64,000 nt of DNA from positions 57,952-121,951 of the forward strand of contig NZ_JAHVDV010000012.1 of assembly GCF_051486985.1 (NCBI RefSeq), given 5' to 3'. The stretch comes from CBFFRJ01 sp051486985. Its GTDB lineage: Bacteria > Pseudomonadota > Gammaproteobacteria > Enterobacterales > Enterobacteriaceae. The notes beneath the pieces are model-generated. The model had not been told where the DNA came from, ran no database searches, and saw only the letters and a program-made list of their open reading frames with translations. This document shows, in pieces, positions 8,600 to 17,564 of the stretch (its first letter is position 1; every line of letters starts with the position of its first letter). A program made the position numbers and the translations under genes.

Positions 8600-9294
8600 G
8601 TAGCGGATACCATCAAATAGCCGCGACCACGTAAGGTTTTAAACCACGGATGGCCGTCCTTGCGGTCCGGTAGTTTGCGGCGCAGGTTAGAGATATGCAT
8701 ATCGATGGCGCGATCGAACGGCGTCAGGCGTTTGCCCAGCACTTCCTGGCTTAGATGCTCACGCGAAACCACCTGACCCAGGTGCTGCGCGAGCAGATAG
8801 AGCAGGGTAAATTCAGTGCCGGTAAGTTCAAGCGACTGACCATCGAAGCTGGCTTCCTGGCGACCCGGGTTCAGGCTCAGGCCATCTACTTCCAGGGTCG
8901 GAGAGCCGTTATCGGTGTTCTGCTGCTGTTCGCTCCAGTGGGAGCGACGCAAAATGGCGCGAATACGCGCGACCAGTTCGCGATCGTTAAAGGGTTTTGG
9001 CAAATAGTCATCAGCCCCCAGCTCAAGGCCGAGAACGCGATCCAACTCGCTGCCACGGGCCGTCAGCATAATGACGGGTGTCTGGTGTGTCTGGCGTAGC
9101 TCTTTAAGGGTGTCGATGCCATTTTTCTTCGGCATCATGACGTCGAGCAAAAGCAAATCGATACTGTCATCAAGGAGGTCGAGCGCCTGCTCCCCATCAT
9201 GGGCAACCTGCACATTAAAACCTTCCATGTCGAGCAGCTCTTTTAACAGGGATGTAAGCTCTCGGTCATCATCTACTAAAAGAATCTTATTCAT
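8596..9294 (-). CDS. cpxR: Cpx response regulator
   Basis: OmpR/PhoB-type transcription factor activated by CpxA. It has 232 residues: a receiver domain with the acidic triad at Asp8-Asp10 and phospho-acceptor Asp51 in LLLLDVMMP, the switch region TARG and Lys in LPKPF, followed by a winged-helix DNA-binding domain ending in FKTLRGRGYLM. It is first gene of the cpxRA operon and divergent from cpxP. A CpxR box lies in the 150-base intergenic region, allowing autoregulation as in E. coli. Confidence 0.98.
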   Translation of the reverse strand: MNKILLVDDDRELTSLLKELLDMEGFNVQVAHDGEQALDLLDDSIDLLLLDVMMPKKNGIDTLKELRQTHQTPVIMLTARGSELDRVLGLELGADDYLPKPFNDRELVARIRAILRRSHWSEQQQNTDNGSPTLEVDGLSLNPGRQEASFDGQSLELTGTEFTLLYLLAQHLGQVVSREHLSQEVLGKRLTPFDRAIDMHISNLRRKLPDRKDGHPWFKTLRGRGYLMVSAT

Positions 9295-9349
9295 CGTTTA
9301 AATACCTCCGAGGCAGAAATTACGTCATCAAGAGTCGCTAATCCATGAC

Positions 9350-9364
9350 TTTACGTTGTTTTAC
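9350..9364. promoter_or_regulatory. CpxR box in the cpxR / cpxP divergent region
   Basis: TTTAC, five bases, TTTAC reads on the minus strand as GTAAA-N5-GTAAA, an exact match to the CpxR consensus. It is about 80 bases before cpxP and about 56 before cpxR. Confidence 0.9.
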
Positions 9365-9444
9365 ACCCCCTGACGCTTGTTTGCAGCCTGAATCGTAGAC
9401 TGATTCTCGTTGATTCGCGACACATAAGATTTTGGGAGCAAATG

Positions 9445-9948
9445 ATGCGCATTGTTACCGCTGCCGTCATGGCCTCAACACTGGCGCTCAGTACGATTGG
9501 CCAGGCAGCTGAAGTCGTAACAGGCGATAACTGGCACCCGACTGAGGGAATCGCGCAGCGTAATGGTCAGAACCATATGTTTGACGGCATAAATTTAACC
9601 GAGCATCAACGCCAGCAGATGCGAGATTTGATGCAGCAGGCACGGCACGACCAGCCCCCTGTTAATGTTAGCGAAGTGGAGGCAATGCATCGCCTTATCA
9701 CCGCAGAAAATTTTGATGAAACCGCCGTGCGAAATCAGGCTGAAAAAATGGCGCAGGCACAGATAGCGCGTCAGGTTGAAATGGCTAAAGTCCGCAACCA
9801 GATGTATCACCTGCTCACGCCGGAGCAGCAGGCGGTTTTGAACCAGAAGCATCAACAACGGATGAACCAACTGCGCGACGTCGCGCAAATGCAGCAAGGT
9901 TCACCGTTGAAGTTCTTCAGTAGCAGCAGTACCCAGCGTTCCCAGTAA
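9445..9948 (+). CDS. cpxP: Periplasmic Cpx inhibitor and chaperone
   Basis: Periplasmic adaptor that binds the CpxA sensor domain to keep it off and delivers misfolded proteins to DegP. It has 167 residues from the ATG at 9445 (E. coli 166); an adjacent ATG at 9442 would add one. The signal peptide runs to about QAAEV. Two LTxxQ motifs typical of the Spy/CpxP family are present: NLTEHQRQQMRDLM and LLTPEQQAVL. The Shine-Dalgarno is GGGAG. Its promoter contains a perfect CpxR box, in keeping with its being among the most strongly Cpx-induced genes in E. coli. Confidence 0.96.
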   Translation: MRIVTAAVMASTLALSTIGQAAEVVTGDNWHPTEGIAQRNGQNHMFDGINLTEHQRQQMRDLMQQARHDQPPVNVSEVEAMHRLITAENFDETAVRNQAEKMAQAQIARQVEMAKVRNQMYHLLTPEQQAVLNQKHQQRMNQLRDVAQMQQGSPLKFFSSSSTQRSQ

Positions 9949-9988
9949 TGAACCCTGTTTTCCTTGCCATAGACACCATCCCTGTCTT

Positions 9989-10015
9989 CCCCCACATGAT
10001 GTGGGGGTTTTTTTT
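9989..10015 (+). terminator. Terminator after cpxP
   Basis: CCCCCACA pairs with TGTGGGGG over a three-base loop, followed by eight T residues. Confidence 0.93.
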
Positions 10016-10095
10016 GCCCCGAATTCAGACCCCCTGATTTTGCGCCTGACAGGTGGCCTTTCGTTATACTACCCACACAAGAGTGGGGAGTCCTT

Positions 10096-10980
10096 ATGAA
10101 CGAATCTTACGGACGCCTGGTCAGCCGTGCTGCTATCGCAGCCACGATCATGGCGTCGTCATTATTGGTAATTAAAATCTTTGCATGGTGGTATACCGGT
10201 TCGGTCAGTATCCTGGCCGCGCTGGTCGATTCGTTAGTGGATATCGCCGCTTCGCTCACTAACCTTCTGGTGGTGCGTTATTCACTGCAACCGGCAGACG
10301 ATGAACATACCTTTGGTCACGGCAAGGCTGAATCTCTCGCTGCGCTGGCGCAAAGTATGTTTATCTCCGGTTCGGCGCTGTTTCTGTTTTTAACCGGCAT
10401 TCAGCATCTGGCGAACCCGGAACCTATGCATGCCCCTGGTATTGGTGTGGTTGTAACGCTGATTGCGCTGGTTAGCACTGTGATCCTGGTCACCTTTCAA
10501 CGTTGGGTGGTGCGAAAAACCCAGAGTCAGGCGGTCAGGGCAGATATGCTTCATTATCAGTCTGATGTTATGATGAACGGTGCAATTTTGGTCGCGTTGT
10601 GGCTGTCGTGGTACGGCTGGCATCGTGCAGATGCCCTGTTTGCATTGGGCATCGGTTGTTATATTTTATACAGCGCGTTACGTATGGGATATGACGCCGT
10701 TCAGTCTCTGCTGGACAGAGCATTACCGGATGAAGAGCGTCAGGATATTTTCAATATTGTCACATCCTGGCCGGGCGTCAGTGGCGCACATGATCTTCGC
10801 ACAAGGCAGTCCGGCCCAACACGGTTCATTCAAATCCATCTGGAGATGGAGGATAACCTCCCACTCTTTCAGGCGCATCTTGTGGCTGAACAGGTGGAAC
10901 AGGCGATTCTGCAGCGTTTTCCAGGGTCCGATGTCATTATTCATCAGGATCCCTGCTCGGTAGTACCTCAAGGACGATAG
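10096..10980 (+). CDS. fieF: Ferrous-iron/zinc efflux pump, CDF family
   Basis: Inner-membrane cation diffusion facilitator exporting Fe2+ and Zn2+ in exchange for protons. It has 294 residues, six shorter at the C-terminus than E. coli FieF (300). Six transmembrane segments are visible. The transport-site residues are present: DSLVD (Asp45, Asp49) and HYQSD (His153, Asp157). The cytoplasmic C-terminal domain begins near DRALPDEERQ and contains SGPTRFIQIHLEM. The start ATG follows GGGGAGTCC. It is a monocistronic gene between cpxP and pfkA, as in E. coli. Confidence 0.96.
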   Translation: MNESYGRLVSRAAIAATIMASSLLVIKIFAWWYTGSVSILAALVDSLVDIAASLTNLLVVRYSLQPADDEHTFGHGKAESLAALAQSMFISGSALFLFLTGIQHLANPEPMHAPGIGVVVTLIALVSTVILVTFQRWVVRKTQSQAVRADMLHYQSDVMMNGAILVALWLSWYGWHRADALFALGIGCYILYSALRMGYDAVQSLLDRALPDEERQDIFNIVTSWPGVSGAHDLRTRQSGPTRFIQIHLEMEDNLPLFQAHLVAEQVEQAILQRFPGSDVIIHQDPCSVVPQGR

Positions 10981-11182
10981 GCGCGTTGAAGCTGTCGTAT
11001 TTCGTTGTAAAAAAAGAGAGTCAGACCCGCATTTAGTGTATAAATTACCGCCATATGGTCTGACCTGAATCAATTCAGCAAAAAGCGATTGATATAATAT
11101 TTGCATCATAGTCGTTTGCCCTGCGGGGCCTCGTTTTGGCCAACAGAACATTATTTTTGCATTCCTAAGTTCAGAGGTAGTC

Positions 11183-12145
11183 ATGATTAAAAAAATCGGT
11201 GTGTTGACAAGTGGCGGTGATGCGCCGGGCATGAACGCAGCAATTCGTGGCGTTGTCCGTGCAGCATTAACTGAAGGTCTGGAAGTCGCGGGTATTTATG
11301 ATGGTTACCTCGGCCTGTATGAAGACCGTATGATTCAACTGGATCGCTATAGCGTGTCAGACATGATTAACCGTGGCGGCACCTTCCTCGGCTCCGCGCG
11401 TTTCCCGGAGTTCCGTGAAGAGCACGTTCGCGCCGTGGCTATCGAGAACATGAAAAAACGCGGCATCGATGCGCTGGTGGTTATCGGCGGGGACGGTTCC
11501 TATATGGGCGCCAAACGTCTGACGGAAATGGGCTTCCCATGCATCGGCCTGCCAGGCACCATCGACAACGATGTGGCCGGTACTGACTACACCATCGGCT
11601 ACTTCACTGCACTGCACACTGTGGTAGAAGCGATTGACCGCCTGCGTGACACCTCTTCTTCTCACCAGCGTATCTCTATTGTTGAAGTGATGGGGCGTTA
11701 TTGTGGTGACCTGACTCTGGCGGCCGCCATCGCTGGTGGTTGTGAGTTTATCGTGCTGCCGGAAGTAGAATTCAGCCGTGAAGACCTGGTTGCCGAAATC
11801 AAAGCCGGTATTGCGAAGGGTAAAAAGCACGCCATTGTAGCTATTACTGAGCACATCTGTGATATCGATGAACTGGCGAAATATATCGAAACTGAAACTG
11901 AGCGTGAAACCCGTGCGACGGTGCTGGGTCACATTCAGCGCGGCGGCTCCCCGGTTCCTTACGACCGCATCCTGGCTTCCCGTATGGGTGCCTACGCCAT
12001 CGAACTGCTGCTGCAGGGCCACGGTGGACGTTGCGTCGGTATTCAGAACGAAAAAATGGTGCACCATGACATCATTGACGCTATCGAGAATATGAAGCGT
12101 CCGTTCAAAGGCGACTGGCTGGACTGCGCTAAAAAACTCTACTAA
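11183..12145 (+). CDS. pfkA: 6-phosphofructokinase I
   Basis: ATP-dependent phosphorylation of fructose-6-phosphate, the committed glycolytic step; cytoplasmic homotetramer. It has 320 residues, the E. coli length. The N-terminal ATP-binding TSGGDAPGMNAAIRG, GGDGSYMGA, the PFK signature with catalytic Asp in PGTIDNDVAGTDYTIG, and VEVMGRYCGDL are visible. The preceding 200-base leader contains no gene. A terminator follows directly. tpiA, glpX and glpK lie close by, giving a cluster of triose and hexose phosphate enzymes. Confidence 0.98.
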   Translation: MIKKIGVLTSGGDAPGMNAAIRGVVRAALTEGLEVAGIYDGYLGLYEDRMIQLDRYSVSDMINRGGTFLGSARFPEFREEHVRAVAIENMKKRGIDALVVIGGDGSYMGAKRLTEMGFPCIGLPGTIDNDVAGTDYTIGYFTALHTVVEAIDRLRDTSSSHQRISIVEVMGRYCGDLTLAAAIAGGCEFIVLPEVEFSREDLVAEIKAGIAKGKKHAIVAITEHICDIDELAKYIETETERETRATVLGHIQRGGSPVPYDRILASRMGAYAIELLLQGHGGRCVGIQNEKMVHHDIIDAIENMKRPFKGDWLDCAKKLY

Positions 12146-12153
12146 TCCTCATT

Positions 12154-12184
12154 AAACGCCCTCTGCACCGAGGGCGTTTCTTTT
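12154..12184 (+). terminator. Terminator after pfkA
   Basis: AAACGCCCTC pairs with GAGGGCGTTT across a short loop and continues into TCTTTT. Confidence 0.85.
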
Positions 12185-12294
12185 CGCTTCAGATATTCCC
12201 CAAAGTTATAGCCAATCTTCTTTTATTCTTTAATCATCGCATCGCTTTCTGGCAGGCTGAGTACATCAAAATACCTGACCTGAGAGAGTGGGCG

Positions 12295-13284
12295 ATGAAT
12301 AAATGGGGCGTGGGACTTACCTTACTGCTGGCATCCGGCAGCGTTCTGGCAAAGGACATTCAGTTATTAAATGTGTCGTATGATCCTACGCGTGAGTTGT
12401 ACGAACAGTACAACAAAGCGTTCAGCGCACACTGGAAGCAGGAGACGGGCGATACTGTCACTATTCGTCAGTCTCATGGCGGTTCTGGTAAACAGGCGAC
12501 CTCCGTCATTAATGGCCTGGATGCTGATGTCGTGACGCTGGCCCTGGCGTATGACGTGGATGCGATTGCCACGCGTGGCAGCATCGACAAAAACTGGATT
12601 AAACGCCTGCCGGATAACTCCGCGCCTTACACCTCGACCATTGTATTTCTGGTGCGTAAAGGCAACCCGAAACAGATTCATGACTGGAATGATTTGATCA
12701 AGCCGGGCGTGTCCGTCATCACCCCAAACCCGAAAAGCTCAGGCGGCGCGCGCTGGAACTACCTGGCGGCGTGGGGCTACGCGCTGCACCAGAACGGTGG
12801 CGATCAGGCAAAAGCGCAGGAATTTGTGAAGGCGCTGTTTAAAAATGTAGAAGTACTGGATTCCGGCGCACGTGGGGCAACCAACACCTTCGTAGAGCGC
12901 GGTATTGGCGATGTGCTGATTGCCTGGGAAAACGAAGCCCTGCTGGCGACGAAAGAACTCGGCAAAGATAAGTTTGAAATCGTGACCCCGAGTGAATCTA
13001 TCCTCGCGGAACCGACGGTTTCCGTCGTTGATAAAGTGGTGGCGAAAAAAGGCACCCAGCAGGTGGCTGAAGCCTACCTGAAGTATCTCTACACGCCGGA
13101 AGGTCAGGAGATTGCAGCGAAGAACTTCTATCGTCCCCGTGACAAACAGGTTGCGGCGAAATATGAAAGCGAGTTCCCGAAACTGAAGCTGTTTACCATT
13201 GACGATGTCTTTGGTGGCTGGACAAAAGCGCAGAAAGCGCACTTCTCCAATGGCGGCACTTTCGACGAAATCAGTAAACGCTAA
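12295..13284 (+). CDS. sbp: Periplasmic sulfate-binding protein
   Basis: High-affinity sulfate receptor for the CysTWA ABC importer. It has 329 residues, the E. coli length, with a signal peptide cleaved near SGSVLA-KDIQLLN. The mature protein opens with LLNVSYDPTRELY, and QSHGGSGKQA, TPNPKSSGGARWNYLAAW and DVLIAWENEAL are the sulfate/thiosulfate-binding protein signatures. In E. coli it is under CysB control; I did not locate a clear CysB site in the 110-base upstream gap. An anion transporter gene follows two genes later. Confidence 0.97.
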   Translation: MNKWGVGLTLLLASGSVLAKDIQLLNVSYDPTRELYEQYNKAFSAHWKQETGDTVTIRQSHGGSGKQATSVINGLDADVVTLALAYDVDAIATRGSIDKNWIKRLPDNSAPYTSTIVFLVRKGNPKQIHDWNDLIKPGVSVITPNPKSSGGARWNYLAAWGYALHQNGGDQAKAQEFVKALFKNVEVLDSGARGATNTFVERGIGDVLIAWENEALLATKELGKDKFEIVTPSESILAEPTVSVVDKVVAKKGTQQVAEAYLKYLYTPEGQEIAAKNFYRPRDKQVAAKYESEFPKLKLFTIDDVFGGWTKAQKAHFSNGGTFDEISKR

Positions 13285-13292
13285 TCCCCGGG

Positions 13293-13318
13293 CGGCCCTT
13301 AACGGGGCCGTTTTTGTT
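13293..13318 (+). terminator. Terminator after sbp
   Basis: CGGCCC pairs with GGGCCG over a short loop, followed by five T residues, a G and four more T. Confidence 0.85.
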
Positions 13319-13389
13319 TTCCCCTTCGGACGTTATTTTCTTACCCTCCTGCGCTATGCTTCATGTTCTGCCTGAAATGAGGACGGCTA

Positions 13390-14145
13390 ATGAAGATGGT
13401 GCTCCGAACCGTAAGCGTGCTGGTGATGTTAATGCTGCTGGCGGCGGCTTACGGCGCGTACTGGTGGCACAGCGGCGACAGGGATCAACTTCGCCAGACC
13501 GTGATCGGGCAATGCGTCCCTCATCAGCGTGATAAACAGCAGCCCGAACCCTGTGTTCAGGCTAACCTGGACGCGGGTTATGTGTTGCTCAAAGACCGAC
13601 ACGGCCCGCTGCAACATCTTCTTATGCCCACCTACCGTATTAACGGGATTGAAAGTCCACTGTTACTGCAGCCCTACACGCCGAACTTTTTCTGGCAGGC
13701 CTGGCAGTCGCGCGGGGTGATGGAAAAAAGGCACGGCGGCCCGGTTCCGAATAGTGCGATTTCACTGGCCATCAACTCCCGTACCGGGCGCACTCAAAAC
13801 CACTTTCATATTCACATCTCCTGCCTGCGTAGCGACGTGCGAACCACGCTTGACCGTGAAGCAGCCAGTATTAGCAGCCGCTGGCTGGCGCTGCCCGGTG
13901 GACTGCTGAGGCATCACTATCTGGCGCGGCGGGTCACGGAAGCCGAACTGGTAAAGCGCAGTCCGTTCCTGATGCTGGCAGAAGAGGTGCCTGGTGCCCG
14001 TGACCATATGGGACGGTATTCACTGGCCCTGGTGCAGCAGGCTGATGGCTCCTTTGTGCTTCTGGCAACACAACGAGATGCGCTCACCTTTAACCGCGGG
14101 TTTGCGGAGGAACTCCAGGATCATCAGTGCACTATCCTGAACTGA
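13390..14145 (+). CDS. cdh: CDP-diacylglycerol pyrophosphatase
   Basis: Hydrolyses CDP-diacylglycerol to phosphatidate and CMP; membrane-anchored and part of phospholipid metabolism. It has 251 residues, the E. coli length. One N-terminal transmembrane anchor (about 4-24) is followed by a periplasmic domain containing the histidine motif NHFHIHISC, which relates it to HIT-type hydrolases. Cysteines at QCVP, EPCVQ and HQCTI may form disulfides. The next gene in E. coli is tpiA, but here an additional transporter gene lies between them. Confidence 0.93.
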   Translation: MKMVLRTVSVLVMLMLLAAAYGAYWWHSGDRDQLRQTVIGQCVPHQRDKQQPEPCVQANLDAGYVLLKDRHGPLQHLLMPTYRINGIESPLLLQPYTPNFFWQAWQSRGVMEKRHGGPVPNSAISLAINSRTGRTQNHFHIHISCLRSDVRTTLDREAASISSRWLALPGGLLRHHYLARRVTEAELVKRSPFLMLAEEVPGARDHMGRYSLALVQQADGSFVLLATQRDALTFNRGFAEELQDHQCTILN

Positions 14146-14218
14146 TCCCACCAGATTTGGCGTTTACCAGGCAAGTCTGTCGCCCTACACTTGCCGAAAT
14201 TATCTACAGGAGACAGGC

Positions 14219-15523
14219 ATGTCGCTCTGGTTTACTCACCCTCTGTTCCTTCCTTCCGTAATCGTTGGCATAACCATCGTGCTCTGGGCGACCTCGCTGT
14301 TGCCGGAGTTCATCACGGCGCTGTTGTTTTTCACCGCGGCAATGATTGCCAAAATTGCGCCGCCGGACGTTATCTTTGGCGGCTTCGCGTCTTCGGCGTT
14401 CTGGCTGGTGTTCAGCGGTTTCGTGCTCGGCGTGGCGATTCGCAAAACCGGGCTGGCCGACCGGGCCGCACGGGCATTGTCTTCTAAACTGACGGATTCG
14501 TGGTTGCTCATGGTGGCAAGCGTGGTTCTGCTAAGTTATGCGCTGGCCTTTGTGATGCCCTCCAATATGGGGCGTATTGCGCTGTTGATGCCCATTGTGG
14601 CGGCAATGGCAGCACGGGCGGGTATCGCGGAAGGCACGCGCGCCTGGTACGGACTGGCGCTGGCGGTCGGGTTTGGTACCTTCCAGCTCTCTGCGACCAT
14701 TCTGCCTGCGAACGTCCCCAACCTTGTCATGAGCGGGGCGGCGGAAGGATCGTACGGCATTCACCTGAATTATGTTCCTTATCTGCTGTTGCACACGCCG
14801 GTGCTCGGCATACTCAAAGGTCTGATCCTGATTGGCCTGATTTGCTGGCTCTTCCCAGGCAAACCGCATGCTGCAAAAGAAATGGCACCGTCAGAACCCA
14901 TGAGCCGGGCAGAGAAGCGGCTGGCATGGCTGCTGGCCGTTGTTCTGACGATGTGGGTGACGGAGAGCCTGCACGGCATTGGCCCGGCGTGGACGGGCCT
15001 GGTAGCGGCCTGCATTACGTTGTTGCCACGGGTCGGCTTTATCAATGGCGAGGAGTTTTCCAGCGGCGTGAATATTCGTACCTGTATCTACGTAGCCGGT
15101 ATTCTGGGGCTGGCGATTACAGTGACGCAAACCGGGATCGGTGCGGCGGTGGGCAACGCCCTGCTGCATGTGATGCCGCTTGATCCGGAGAAGCCGTTCA
15201 CCAGCTTCCTCGCGCTGACCGGCATCACGACGGCATTAAATTTCATCATGACCGCCAACGGCGTGCCGGCGCTTTTCACCACCCTGGCACAGAGTTTCTC
15301 CGATGCTACCGGGTTCCCGCTGCTGTCGGTAATTATGATTCAGGTGCTGGGCTATTCCACGCCGCTGCTGCCGTACCAGGCGTCACCGATTGTGGTGGCA
15401 ATGGCGCTGGGTAAGGTGCCTGCCCGGGCGGGAATGTTGTTATGTTTCGCGCTGGCGGTGGCAACGTATCTGGTGCTGTTACCGCTGGATTATGCGTGGT
15501 TTAGCGTGCTGGGGAAATTGTAG
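14219..15523 (+). CDS. SLC13/DASS-family anion permease, substrate unknown
   Basis: A 434-residue inner-membrane protein with eleven or twelve hydrophobic segments, resembling the divalent anion:sodium symporter (DASS, SLC13, COG0471) family. Two equivalent substrate loops are visible: FVMPSNMGRIALLMP in the first half (SNM where many members have SNT) and FIMTANGVPALFTTLA in the second. The ATG at 14219 follows ACAGGAGACAG, a good ribosome site. It lies 73 bases after cdh and is convergent with tpiA. It is not at this position in E. coli K-12. Proximity to sbp would allow sulfate as a substrate, but dicarboxylates or other anions are equally possible. Confidence 0.8.
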   Translation: MSLWFTHPLFLPSVIVGITIVLWATSLLPEFITALLFFTAAMIAKIAPPDVIFGGFASSAFWLVFSGFVLGVAIRKTGLADRAARALSSKLTDSWLLMVASVVLLSYALAFVMPSNMGRIALLMPIVAAMAARAGIAEGTRAWYGLALAVGFGTFQLSATILPANVPNLVMSGAAEGSYGIHLNYVPYLLLHTPVLGILKGLILIGLICWLFPGKPHAAKEMAPSEPMSRAEKRLAWLLAVVLTMWVTESLHGIGPAWTGLVAACITLLPRVGFINGEEFSSGVNIRTCIYVAGILGLAITVTQTGIGAAVGNALLHVMPLDPEKPFTSFLALTGITTALNFIMTANGVPALFTTLAQSFSDATGFPLLSVIMIQVLGYSTPLLPYQASPIVVAMALGKVPARAGMLLCFALAVATYLVLLPLDYAWFSVLGKL

Positions 15524-15539
15524 GTCTTGATGGGTCTGT

Positions 15540-15564
15540 GCCCCTCTCCCTGCAGAGAGAGGGG
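15540..15564. repeat. Hairpin between convergent permease and tpiA genes
   Basis: CCCCTCTC pairs with GAGAGGGG over a short loop. It resembles the pyrimidine-rich extragenic palindromes found at several other sites in the window and lacks a clear T run. Confidence 0.6.
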
Positions 15565-15572
15565 CCAGGAAA

Positions 15573-16337
15573 TTACGCTTTGGCGGCTTCTGCTGCTTTA
15601 ACGATCACCGCAAAAGCGTCAGCTTTCAGGGATGCACCGCCAACCAGCGCGCCGTCGATGTCCGGCTGAGTGAAGAGTTCAGCCGCGTTGGACGCATTAA
15701 CTGAACCGCCGTACTGGATGATCACTTGCTCAGCCACTTTCGCGTCGGCTTTAGCAATGTGGTCACGGATAAATTTGTGAACGGCCTGTGCCTGCGCCGG
15801 GGTAGCTGATTTGCCGGTGCCGATAGCCCATACAGGTTCGTATGCAATAACAGCGCCTTCGAAGGCCGCAGCGCCCTGGGTTGTCAGCACGGCGTCAATC
15901 TGACGCGCGCACACTTCTTCCGTTTTACCCGCTTCGTTTTCTGCTTCGGTTTCACCGATGCACAGAACCGGGATCAGACCCTGCTCTTTCAGCACGGCGA
16001 ATTTCTTCGCGATGAATTCATCAGATTCTTTGTGGTAGGTACGACGCTCAGAGTGACCAATGATGATGTATTTCGCACCAATATCTTTCAGCATTTCAGC
16101 GGAGGTTTCGCCGGTGAATGCGCCAGACAGGTTAACGTCAACGTTCTGCGCGCCCAGCACGATGTGGCTGCCGTCAGCGGCGTGTTTTGCCAGATCGAGG
16201 TACATATCAGGTGGCGCGATGGCTACGCCACAACCGGTAACGCCAGCCAGCTCTTTACGCAGGTTAGCAACCAGTTCGTTTACCATATGGCGGCTGCCGT
16301 TCAGTTTCCAGTTACCCATCACCAAAGGATGTCGCAT
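15573..16337 (-). CDS. tpiA: Triosephosphate isomerase
   Basis: Interconverts dihydroxyacetone phosphate and glyceraldehyde-3-phosphate; cytoplasmic TIM-barrel dimer. It has 254 residues (E. coli 255). Catalytic residues are in place: Asn9 and Lys11 in MGNWKLNG, His95 in IIIGHSERR and Glu167 in AYEPVWAIGTG. The phosphate-binding loops GGSVN and GGASL follow. It is a single gene on the minus strand; yiiQ lies upstream with about 100 bases between. Confidence 0.98.
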   Translation of the reverse strand: MRHPLVMGNWKLNGSRHMVNELVANLRKELAGVTGCGVAIAPPDMYLDLAKHAADGSHIVLGAQNVDVNLSGAFTGETSAEMLKDIGAKYIIIGHSERRTYHKESDEFIAKKFAVLKEQGLIPVLCIGETEAENEAGKTEEVCARQIDAVLTTQGAAAFEGAVIAYEPVWAIGTGKSATPAQAQAVHKFIRDHIAKADAKVAEQVIIQYGGSVNASNAAELFTQPDIDGALVGGASLKADAFAVIVKAAEAAKA

Positions 16338-16444
16338 TTTTACTCTCCACGCACGAAGCGAATTAAGGAATATAGCTACCCCTCAGGGCAGCGTGGTCTG
16401 TGAAACAGTATAGAGATTCGTCCCTGCAAAGGCTTTGCTTTTTG

Positions 16445-17032
16445 TCATTTATTGTCGCCTTGGGTGCTCTCAGATAACGTCAGCTTAATCGGTTCAACTG
16501 CGAAGGTCAGCCCCTTTTCACCGTCATCTGCGACAACATAGCGAATCGCACCTTCCGTTTCGGCATACCATAATTTGTTTTTGCCGCTGTTCAGGAGCTT
16601 TTGCAGTTTTTGCAGGCTTTGCGCTTTTGTAAGACCGGGCGAAAACTCCCGCAGCACCGCAGCCATATACTCCTGCGCTTTCGCTCTGGACGATTTTTGC
16701 TCTGGTCCTCTGATGGGGAGCCAGGTTATCTGCATTGACTTAATTTTCAGCGTACCGCGCTCCAGTGCCGTGGACGCATAAAGATTGTCATTAATCCTGG
16801 TGGCCGCACGGGTGATACGCGCCGTGTCAGCACCCGATTCAATGGCGCGGAACTCATTCAACGCAAGCGCAGGATTGTCCTCATTAAAACTTTCCCGGAA
16901 CTGGCTGATAGATTGTTCAAAGGTCGGGGCACCGGGCAATAAATAGGGTGCCGCCGGTACGGATGAGGCATCGTCTGCATGCGCAGGCGAAACTATCATC
17001 AGTGCCGCCAACAGGAGCCACCAGGTTTTCAT
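16445..17032 (-). CDS. yiiQ: DUF1454 periplasmic protein YiiQ
   Basis: About 195 residues, exported: a signal peptide KTWWLLLAALMIVSPAHA precedes the mature DDASS. The body matches YiiQ of E. coli, with PYLLPGAPTFEQSISQFRE, NLYASTALERGTLKIKS and a C-terminal YVVADDGEKGLTFAVEPIKL. The function is unknown. Other in-frame ATGs lie at 17038, 17041 and 17047; I prefer 17032 because GAGG lies nine bases ahead and it gives a standard signal peptide. Confidence 0.9.
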   Translation of the reverse strand: MKTWWLLLAALMIVSPAHADDASSVPAAPYLLPGAPTFEQSISQFRESFNEDNPALALNEFRAIESGADTARITRAATRINDNLYASTALERGTLKIKSMQITWLPIRGPEQKSSRAKAQEYMAAVLREFSPGLTKAQSLQKLQKLLNSGKNKLWYAETEGAIRYVVADDGEKGLTFAVEPIKLTLSESTQGDNK

Positions 17033-17144
17033 CAACATCATCCTCATTTCATTTTGCTCACGATTAAAACGATAACCGCCGGGCTTGTCAAAAAGTCGCG
17101 CCGCCAGGGTAAACTAGCCGCATCACGATAATAAGGAACCTTAC

Positions 17145-17564
17145 ATGGGTATTCAGCAGTGGTTATTCTCAATTAAAGGGCGCATTGGCCGCCGTGACTT
17201 TTGGGTATGGATGGTCATCTGGGTGGTGGCAATGGCGGCGCTCTTTTATGCGGTCAGTTTCAGTCTGCTTGCCAGCCAGACTGCGGCGTTCATGCTGGTT
17301 TGTCTGCTCTGGCCGACCGCCTGCGTGGTCATTAAACGCCTGCACGATCGCGGCAAATCTGGCCCCTGGGCACTGTTATTTATACTCGCCTGGATGCTGC
17401 TTGCCGGGAACTGGGATATGTTAAACGCCACGTTGCAGTGGGCTGTCGGACGTTTTGTGCCTGCGCTTATCATGGTGGGAATGTTCATTGACCTGGGCGC
17501 CTTTGTGGGCACCCAGGGTGAAAACAAGTTTGGTAAAGATACGCTGGACGTAAAGTACCGCTAA
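17145..17564 (+). CDS. yiiR: DUF805 membrane protein YiiR
   Basis: A 139-residue inner-membrane protein of the DUF805 family with four predicted hydrophobic segments. It shows the family opening FSIKGRIGRRDFWVWM and the loop KRLHDRGKSGPWALL. The function is not known. Its stop codon is directly followed, with no intervening base, by the stop codon of the convergent fpr gene. In E. coli yiiS and uspD follow yiiR before fpr; neither is present here. Confidence 0.85.
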   Translation: MGIQQWLFSIKGRIGRRDFWVWMVIWVVAMAALFYAVSFSLLASQTAAFMLVCLLWPTACVVIKRLHDRGKSGPWALLFILAWMLLAGNWDMLNATLQWAVGRFVPALIMVGMFIDLGAFVGTQGENKFGKDTLDVKYR

